In this document: in pieces, positions 57,664-64,000 of the stretch
How the letters are laid out: the number at the start of each line of letters is the position of its first letter
Numbering within the stretch: the first letter of the stretch is position 1
Source: Phellopilus nigrolimitatus
Taxonomy: Eukaryota > Basidiomycota > Agaricomycetes > Hymenochaetales > Hymenochaetaceae
Assembly (NCBI GenBank): GCA_021029095.1
Contig: JAJOHG010000117.1
Coordinates: 1-64,000, forward strand
Length of the DNA stretch: 64,000 nt
Reading direction: 5' to 3'
Program-made: the position numbers and the translations under genes
Notes under the pieces: generated by a model
Database searches by the model: none
What the model was told of the DNA's origin: nothing
The model's input: the letters and a program-made list of their open reading frames with translations, nothing else

Positions 57664-60385
57664 CTAACGCACCCGCTTTCGCTTCTTGTCAGGTGCCTCT
57701 CCCGTCAGGTTGCCTGAGGAGAATGCGTCAGATGCAGCCCGTTTTACGGACTGTCTTGAGGTCGATAGCCACATGTCAGACTCCCATTCAAAGTTTAAAC
57801 GCTTATATGAGACGTCGCGTTCCACCCTGTCATGTTCTGGAAGTGGTCCTTGGCAAGTGTGCACCCAAAGCTCATTGAACGACTCTGGCGTCCATTTGCC
57901 AGATGACCTTTCGAAGCCAGCCACTGGCGGAGCAAGGTAATCGTATGATTTGGTGATCCAGTGCTGAGTGTGTGTATCTTCGAAAGCGAACATATCGGTG
58001 AAGTTCCTATTGTATTTCTGGATTGTTTTTCCGATACCACCGACGATGGTACAGTTCCCCTCGTCGAGGTAATGATCGAAAAAATTGTGCATCCTACCAC
58101 CAAGGATGTTCACTTCGCTATGCGGTAGCCATCGCACACAACAGTAAAGGACGATATAGAGCATCGACTCCATGTCATCATGGATTGTGTGACAAAACTC
58201 GCCGCATCTGCTAAGGGCGTCGGTGGACATGAACCGCCAAGTCCCCTGAAAGAAAAGAGCGCGCGTATATCTGTAAGAATCTCGTCTCTAGAACTTCGAT
58301 GCAGGAAGAGATACTTGCACGTATGTCGTGATCCGTCGCTTTTCCGTCGACGGCTGTGCTAGACATCTCCCAATCAATAAGAATGCCTCTTCGACGCCCA
58401 GTTACCGGATCTCTGACGAGGATAACGTTGTTGAGGCTGACATCACGATGCAACGTACCGCATATCCTGTGTGCGTCAAGTAAAGCTGTAATAAAGTAAG
58501 CGGAAGCGATAAGTAGAGGGTTGCTTGATCGTCAACTTACCTTCAAACGCATCGTGCGTAGCCTCAAACATTTCGCGAGTGCCTTTGAATTCGCATAGCG
58601 AGTAGCCGACGGCTTTCAATAGCAACCGGTAATGTATGCATCCTGATACTTTTATTTGGCGACCACCCCTGCACGCCCAGGCAGCGAAAACGAATTTGTT
58701 GGTTCGTGTACATTGAGCTGAATAAAAAGAGAATCAGTCGACGACATCATAAGCGGAAGGTAAGTAAATAGGCTCACGATTCGTAATAAAGTCCTCAGGT
58801 CGGCTACATGGAGGATCAGTCGCATCGCCCTCGGCTTCTTCGGCTTCGTCTTCCACCAAACCTGTAGCTCCTGTCTCTTCGTGTCTGGTTGCATTAAGAA
58901 TTTCATCTTGATCCATGATTTTCTCGCCTGCTTCAATTCCAGTCTGTTCTTCTCCAACGCTATCGCTCATCGCGACCAGCTCCTTTTCTACGATCTCCTC
59001 CTCAGCAGCTAGCTCCTGGTTCTTGAAGACCTCCTCGCGTGCGTGTTCAATGTCGATCGGAACATCTCCGTGACAGAATATATCCGATATATTCCTCACG
59101 CCGTTGCGATTCAGCCGCTGAAGAATCTTACCCTCTTTCTCCAGTTTCACCGTATCAATTCGCCAGACGTCCTTAAGGAACGCCATTTCGAGGGACCCGA
59201 CATTGACTGCCCAGTAACCGCGTGTCGAACGGCTTGTCACAGATGAAGGCGACATGACAGGTCGGGAGACAAGATATTGTCTGGTCCCTGGAAGACCGAG
59301 ATTGTCTTCACCGACGACGTCCACTTTGGCTACCCTATCCTGCTGGTAGTGCTGGCTGACAGCTTTCTTAAGTTCCTCTCCAGAGATATTCAGCTGGAGT
59401 GCTACATGGGCAGTAATAGCTTCTTCGAAAAGCTTTTCTTCTACCTTCGATGCGACCGTGACGGTCGGGTCATAGCCTCGCTGCGCAGGATTGGCAAGAC
59501 CAAACCGCCACAGAAATGTGCAGAAGGCTTTCGGAGTCCGTCGATAATCGAAGGAGTTGGTGACTATTGCCCCGGCACGGTCCCATCGTACGAGGCGAGC
59601 ACGGGTACCCGTGATCAAAACGGAAAAGTAGAACATCCGATGCTGTCGAGCGCATACTTCCGCGGCATAAGCAACGATGCGTCCGAGACGTCTCTCCACT
59701 CTAGCGCGTTCATGCTTGTTTTTATGTTCGTCGAAGAAGTTGTGTTCGGAGCGGGGCGAATTGGAGTTCCTGGGAGGATCTTGGAATGGATCCCGGTCCT
59801 TGCTTTTCTGGACATCGATGAAAAGCTCTGCAAAGCCAAGATGTGCGGGGATCCTTTGCTTCTTTTCTTGCTTGAGGGCTCTTAGAGAAGTCTCTTCGTA
59901 CGCACATATTTCAGGCTTCATGGACTCTTTGGGCTGGGCTGAGGTGTCCGCAAAAATAAGAGAGGGACAGCGCTTTTTGCCGTTTATCGAATTTATCTAG
60001 GCAAAGAAGGGTAGATGGTTAATAACTATGTGCATCAATTGTTATAGTAGCTGACCAGTTTGCCATAGATATCCTGCGCATCCTTTGGACTAGTAGGTAC
60101 GCCATTGAACGCATTTTTGAAGCTAGGCATGGAACGTTTGCCATTGACGCCAAGCGGTGCAGGCAGGAACGTTTCGAGAAATTCTTGGACTGGCATAGGT
60201 CCCACGCACCATTTTCTCATTTCCCTCGCATTGCTCCTCTCACACGTCCCGTCGAGCCACCTTTTTGAACCCTCTCCCGGCTTAGAAATAGGCGTATCCT
60301 TGACTGGAGACCCGAGTGTCTTGGAATATCGAAAGTCTTCAGGAATTTCAGGGCACACTGCCTCGTCTGCTTGAGATCGGGGCAT
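57664..60385 (-). CDS. FunK1 fungal-type protein kinase B'
   Basis: Minus-strand exons 60385-60056, 59996-58778, 58717-58541, 58485-58319 and 58245-57664 give 824 residues. It is close to B, with MAFLKDVWR, LHRDVSLNNVIL, LIDWEMSS and the short C-terminal basic end PDKKRKRVR. It is 11 residues longer than B near the end of exon 2. Intron 1 starts GTCAGC where B has GTGAGC, which may weaken splicing. Intron 3 has a normal GTAAGT where B has GCAAGT. Intron 4 starts GCAAGT in both. Confidence 0.85.
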
Positions 60386-60683
60386 CAGTGCTAAAACACA
60401 AATCAGGATATGAAAGTGTAGAGCAAGGCGAAGTTGAGATATCTGTAGATGATGTTAGAGGTGAGAGCGAGAAATCAGCCACAGGCGCGTTCCCAACTTC
60501 TTAGCCACATGTGGGAAGCATCACATGATCGCGTACTGAGTGAGTTTAGACGTAAAAAAATCAACCATCTACACTCAACCACAGATTCTAAGGAAACGGA
60601 GACCCTGAGTGTCCTAGAAAGCCTGAGGTACGTAGCAAAGACGACCCAATAGCTAAGACGACGGGGGAAAATAGACAGGTTAA
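60386..60683. other. Promoter flank of FunK1 B' and outer edge of right arm
   Basis: This is noncoding and mirrors about 9182-9461. Weakened E-box-like words (CACATG) lie near 60504-60527. Homology is cut at 60683 by the copia LTR. Confidence 0.5.
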
Positions 60684-61249
60684 TGTTGGAATCCAAGTCG
60701 GCGGAGCCGCGAGGCCGCGAGCGAGTGCGCACCGGTTGCGTGCTCGATCGGCGAGTTTGCGAACGCAGCGTCTCGGCTCAGCGAGCCCGAGGCTTGCTGG
60801 ACTGCGATTGGCTCGCCCGCGATCTCTGTTTACCCGTGCGCCACTCGCGCACCACTCCCACTCGCTGCTCGGACCCCCTCGTTTTTCGGTCCCTAGATAA
60901 ACAGTCATTTACTCATCCTTTATGTGTCTTTATCCCCTTTTGTCGTTCCCCCCCCTTTTCCGTAGCGTAAAAGCGGCTCTCCGCAGCCCCGAAAACCCGT
61001 AGTATAAAAAGCCTGTTTATTCTTTCGGCCACCTCAGACGTTCGCATACCGCGCAAACGACTGAGGTGAGCTTTCGGACATTATAATGTTCTATCATACT
61101 TTTGCTTATTACTTCATTAAACTAGTCTACGTTGTACTAGGTTAGTTTCCGATATAAAGACGTTTGCATACCGCGCAAACGACTGAGTCTACGTTGTACT
61201 AGGTGTACTATTGTAGTGCCGTTGCGCGGACTTGTCTCACCAAGCTACA
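60684..61249 (+). repeat. 5' LTR of a Ty1/copia element
   Basis: Starts TGTTGGAATCC and ends GCTACA. Within it GCATACCGCGCAAACGACTGA and TCTACGTTGTACTAGG (approximate boundaries 61030-61205) each occur twice. It is related to the solo LTR in F'. The bases before it, GTTAA, are the probable target duplication but the other end is outside the window. Confidence 0.85.
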
Positions 61250-61269
61250 GGTTATGAGCCTTGCTAGCC
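61250..61269 (+). promoter_or_regulatory. Primer-binding site resembling half initiator tRNA-Met
   Basis: Directly after the LTR is GGTTATGAGCC, complementary to the CAU anticodon loop and stem (GGCTCATAACC) of initiator tRNA-Met. Drosophila copia and yeast Ty5 are known to prime from such a half tRNA rather than from the tRNA 3' end. Confidence 0.65.
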
Positions 61270-61322
61270 ACTGAGCGAAGCCGAATTTTCATTTTGTATG
61301 ACATACACAATTTTCGCCACTC

Positions 61323-64000
61323 ATGTCTAGCTCGCACGACACCCTCCCTACTTCAGTTCCGAAGCTCGCGACGAGCGGAGCGAACTGGGTGATATACCGG
61401 ATGCGCTTCCAGGCCGCCGTGAAGGCGAAAGGGAAGTGGGGGCACTTCGACGGATCGTCAACGCGCCCCGAGCCGGTTGCTGCTGCTGTCGCTACTGCTA
61501 CGGTAGCGAATGGTCAAGCCGATCCAAACGACGACATTGACGCCCGCCAAGAGGCCTGGGATAAGGACGAGGATATCGCGATGTATCTGTTGTCCCAGCG
61601 CCTGGCCGATTCGACCCTCATCCAGGTCGGAAACCTGGCAGATTGTACCGCGCGCTGGAGTGCAGTGGTACGTGAGTTTACATCGAAGTCCGCTTTCGCG
61701 CAGACTTCGCTACGCACCGAATTTCTCGAGGCACGTTGCCCCGGGGATGCCGACATTCGCGAGTACCTGAGCGACTTGCGCATGCGCCGCGAGATGCTGG
61801 CGCAGTCGGGTGTTGATATATCCGACAAGGACTTTCGTTCGACGATTATTACCGCCATCCCGAACCGACTGGCAACATTCGCGTCCGCGCAGCTGACCTC
61901 GGCGGAGATCACGGCGCGAAACTTCGCGTCGATCACGGCGCAGCCTCTTACCGACGCGCAGGCCGCCTCGCTCCGCGAAGCAGATCCCGAAGTCTTGATC
62001 CATATTATTTCGGACAAGGCCGATCGCCAGAAACGCGAGCGACTTGTGAAGCGAAAGGAACCCGCGCGAGGACCTAAAGAGAAGGACGAGGCGTTGCATG
62101 TCAGTACGGCACCGAGAAACAAGCAGAAAAGCGAGCCGAAGCCGCGCGGAGCTTGCTGGAACTGTGGCGAGACCGGGCACCTTCGCGCGAAGTGCCCGAA
62201 GCCGAGAAAACCGTCGGCCAAGGAGAGGCCGAAGGACAGCGCGAATGCGGCTGTCGACTCGGACTCGGACGGCGTATGGGACTGCTGTAACGCGGCCTGG
62301 GATTCGTCAGACGACGAGGGCGACGACGATGACGACATGGGCTTGATGCCCGACTTAGTCGACCTGTCTGATAGTGAAGACGAAGAGCCGGCCGATTTTT
62401 GGTCTGATGACGAGGATGACGAGCCTTCGAGCTCATACCCCGAGAGCGACGCGAGCGAAGACGATACAGACGAAGAGGAGATCGCGCAGGTTATTCACCT
62501 TCGCGAAACCAATGATGCGCGTCGCGCAATCCTCGATTCGGGCTCTACGCGCCACATTTCGCCGTACCGCGAAGACTTCACGAACTTTGTCGAGACGCCG
62601 CCGAAGAATTTGCACGCCGCAAACAAGCAAACCTTCCATGCTGTGGGAGAGGGAGACTTAGCGATCGAACTCCCGAACGGCGAGACGCCGACAAAATTGA
62701 CACTTACCGAAGTCCTTTATTCCCCCGAAGTCGGATATACGCTTGTGTCCGTCGGCGCGCTCGATCGTGCGGCCTACTTCGCAGTATTCGGCGGGAACAA
62801 GTGTGTACTTCGCGATGCGGCCGGGAATTGTATTGGCGAGGTTTTGCGCTCGAGTAAAGGCCTGTATCGGTTCGCGCACGAGTCGGCCGACCCGACACTG
62901 CGCGATGCAGCGAATGCGGCCGAGGAGACATTGAGCCTCATGGAGCTGCATGCTCGCATGGGCCACGTTTCGCCTAAAGTCGCGGAGCGGTTAGTTCGTA
63001 ATGGGTGGGTTACGGGGTTGCGCCTCGACACCTCCGGGCCGACACCGACACTTTGCGAGTCCTGCGTATACGCCAAAGCGACCCGCCGCATGATCGCGCG
63101 TGAACGAGAGGGAGAGCGCGCTGCGCAATTCGGAGGCGAGGTCCATACCGATGTTTGGGGACCATCGCCGACTCGCTCGCTCGGCGGGCGACACTACTAC
63201 GTCTCTTTCACGGACGATGCGACGCGCGTGACGAAATTGTATCTGCTGAAGAAGAAAAGTGATGTTTTTCGCTCTTACCGACACTTCGAGGCCTGGGCCG
63301 AAACGCAAATGAATGCTAAGATCCAAGTTCTTCACTCGGATCGCGGCGGCGAGTACACTGGCAAGGAGTTCATCATGTACTTGAATAGCAAAGGTACGAA
63401 GCAGAAACTTACCGTTCACGACACTCCGCAACACAACGGCGTCGCGGAGCGGCTGAACCGAACGATTCTCGAGAAGGTTCGCGCAATGTTGCACGCGAGC
63501 CGGATGCCAAAGTTTCTGTGGGCGGAGGCGGCTGGACACGCTGTTTGGTTGAAAAACCGAACCCCGACGCGCGCGCTGAAAGACAAGACGCCGCACGAAG
63601 CGATGACCGGGCGGAAGCCCGATCTTCGTGGACTGCGCATATGGGGATCCAAGTGTTGGGTTCACGACGATTCGGGCTCGAAGCTCGAACCGCGCGCGCG
63701 AGAGGGACGGTGGATGGGTTTCGACAAGACGTCAAACGGACAGCGCATTTATTGGCCGGAAAAGAAAAGCATTAGTGTCAAGCGTAATGTTTATTTCGAC
63801 CCCGGAGACATTTCGAGTCGTCTCGAGGGGGAGGAACTTGATGGCGGAGTAGAAAACGAAACGACTTCGAAAAACTCACCGCCGATCACGACACCGACAC
63901 CAACACTGCCCGCAAATCCGCCAGCGCCGCCACCACCCGCCAAAAATCCCCAGGGACCCGCCGATCCCGCCGAAGCGACGAGCGACCCACCAGCGGAAGA
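61323..64000 (+). CDS. Copia gag-pol polyprotein (N-terminal 892 residues)
   Basis: The frame is open from the ATG at 61323 to the window end. Domains in order: a gag part opening MSSSHDTLPTSVPKLATSG; a zinc knuckle CWNCGETGHLRAKC (CX2CX4HX4C, about residue 278); an acidic stretch; the aspartic protease site LDSGSTRHISP (about residue 405); the integrase zinc-binding part with LHARMGH and CESC; and the integrase core with HTDVWG, LHSDRGGEYTGKEF and QHNGVAERLNRT, which supply the D, D and E residues. A proline-rich linker begins near the end. No frameshift separates gag from pol in what is visible. Reverse transcriptase is not in the window. Confidence 0.92.
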   Translation, partial: MSSSHDTLPTSVPKLATSGANWVIYRMRFQAAVKAKGKWGHFDGSSTRPEPVAAAVATATVANGQADPNDDIDARQEAWDKDEDIAMYLLSQRLADSTLIQVGNLADCTARWSAVVREFTSKSAFAQTSLRTEFLEARCPGDADIREYLSDLRMRREMLAQSGVDISDKDFRSTIITAIPNRLATFASAQLTSAEITARNFASITAQPLTDAQAASLREADPEVLIHIISDKADRQKRERLVKRKEPARGPKEKDEALHVSTAPRNKQKSEPKPRGACWNCGETGHLRAKCPKPRKPSAKERPKDSANAAVDSDSDGVWDCCNAAWDSSDDEGDDDDDMGLMPDLVDLSDSEDEEPADFWSDDEDDEPSSSYPESDASEDDTDEEEIAQVIHLRETNDARRAILDSGSTRHISPYREDFTNFVETPPKNLHAANKQTFHAVGEGDLAIELPNGETPTKLTLTEVLYSPEVGYTLVSVGALDRAAYFAVFGGNKCVLRDAAGNCIGEVLRSSKGLYRFAHESADPTLRDAANAAEETLSLMELHARMGHVSPKVAERLVRNGWVTGLRLDTSGPTPTLCESCVYAKATRRMIAREREGERAAQFGGEVHTDVWGPSPTRSLGGRHYYVSFTDDATRVTKLYLLKKKSDVFRSYRHFEAWAETQMNAKIQVLHSDRGGEYTGKEFIMYLNSKGTKQKLTVHDTPQHNGVAERLNRTILEKVRAMLHASRMPKFLWAEAAGHAVWLKNRTPTRALKDKTPHEAMTGRKPDLRGLRIWGSKCWVHDDSGSKLEPRAREGRWMGFDKTSNGQRIYWPEKKSISVKRNVYFDPGDISSRLEGEELDGGVENETTSKNSPPITTPTPTLPANPPAPPPPAKNPQGPADPAEATSDPPAE

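Larger units (their letters stand above)
41536..60683. repeat. Right arm of the giant inverted repeat
   Basis: This is the reverse-complement partner of about 9182-28512. The outer end is cut by the copia LTR at 60684, right after AGACAGGTTAA; the left arm has the corresponding sequence at about 9180-9187 and continues further, so homology may resume beyond the retrotransposon. The arm has private changes: a solo LTR in F', a 0.34-kb insertion by C', and a 0.26-kb deletion in the velvet fragment. Confidence 0.9.
60684..64000 (+). mobile_element. Ty1/copia LTR retrotransposon (5' part)
   Basis: LTR, primer-binding site and a single gag-pol frame follow in order. Integrase lies before any reverse transcriptase, the order of the copia superfamily. 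Reverse transcriptase, RNase H and the 3' LTR would lie beyond the window. The uninterrupted frame suggests a recent, possibly active element. Confidence 0.9.

Noticed and set aside
1..64000. tRNA, rRNA and riboswitch genes
   Set aside because: I looked for cloverleaf, A/B-box and conserved rRNA words and found none that I could support by eye; a covariance-model scan would settle it.

Overview
The window looks like nuclear DNA of a basidiomycete fungus (Agaricomycetes, possibly a polypore; this is inferred from gene families, not tested). Coding genes are split by many short introns of about 50-70 bases. Five-exon fungal-specific FunK1 protein kinases dominate. Velvet and ATP-citrate lyase fragments, a PMT2-type O-mannosyltransferase, a uracil phosphoribosyltransferase and a Ty1/copia element complete the picture. 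No bacterial features, CRISPR arrays, rRNA or tRNA genes were seen.

Layout. 1-2.9 kb: unrecognised, partly GC-rich decayed sequence. 2.9-5.0 kb: a DUF4140/DUF4139 gene. 5.7-8.9 kb: FunK1 copy A with one frameshift. From about 9.18 to 28.51 kb runs the left arm of a very large imperfect inverted repeat; its mirror arm is about 41.54-60.68 kb. Order in the left arm: FunK1 B (+), FunK1 remnant C (+), FunK1 D (+), an ATP-citrate lyase fragment and a velvet fragment (-), a small element with 18-bp terminal inverted repeats, a core-deleted mini-FunK1 E (-), a remnant fusing a B-type start to a D-type tail, FunK1 remnant F (+) and FunK1 G (+). The right arm holds the same items in reverse order and orientation (G', F', remnant, E', element, velvet, lyase, D', C', B'). 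The arms differ by substitutions, indels and private insertions: a TA-flanked MITE only in F, a solo LTR with a 5-bp target duplication only in F', and a 0.34-kb insertion beside C'.

The 13-kb spacer (28.5-41.5 kb) carries a second MITE, the uracil phosphoribosyltransferase gene (+), the PMT2 gene (-), FunK1 H (+) and a second DUF4139 gene (-), inverted relative to the first. A Ty1/copia retrotransposon begins at 60,684, interrupts the outer end of the right arm and runs off the window with its gag-pol frame still open.

How it fits together. The locus behaves like a nursery of FunK1 kinases. Tandem C-D and F-G units were duplicated again as a palindrome. G is a mosaic carrying an A-type block. 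E and E' join the conserved N-terminus to the C-lobe without the catalytic core, yet stay in frame. Nearly all these genes share an upstream module of two CACGTG palindromes 17 bp apart, so they may be co-regulated. Exon boundaries were placed by eye from GT/GC-AG sites, reading frame and comparison among paralogs; family names rest on recognised motifs, not on a database search.
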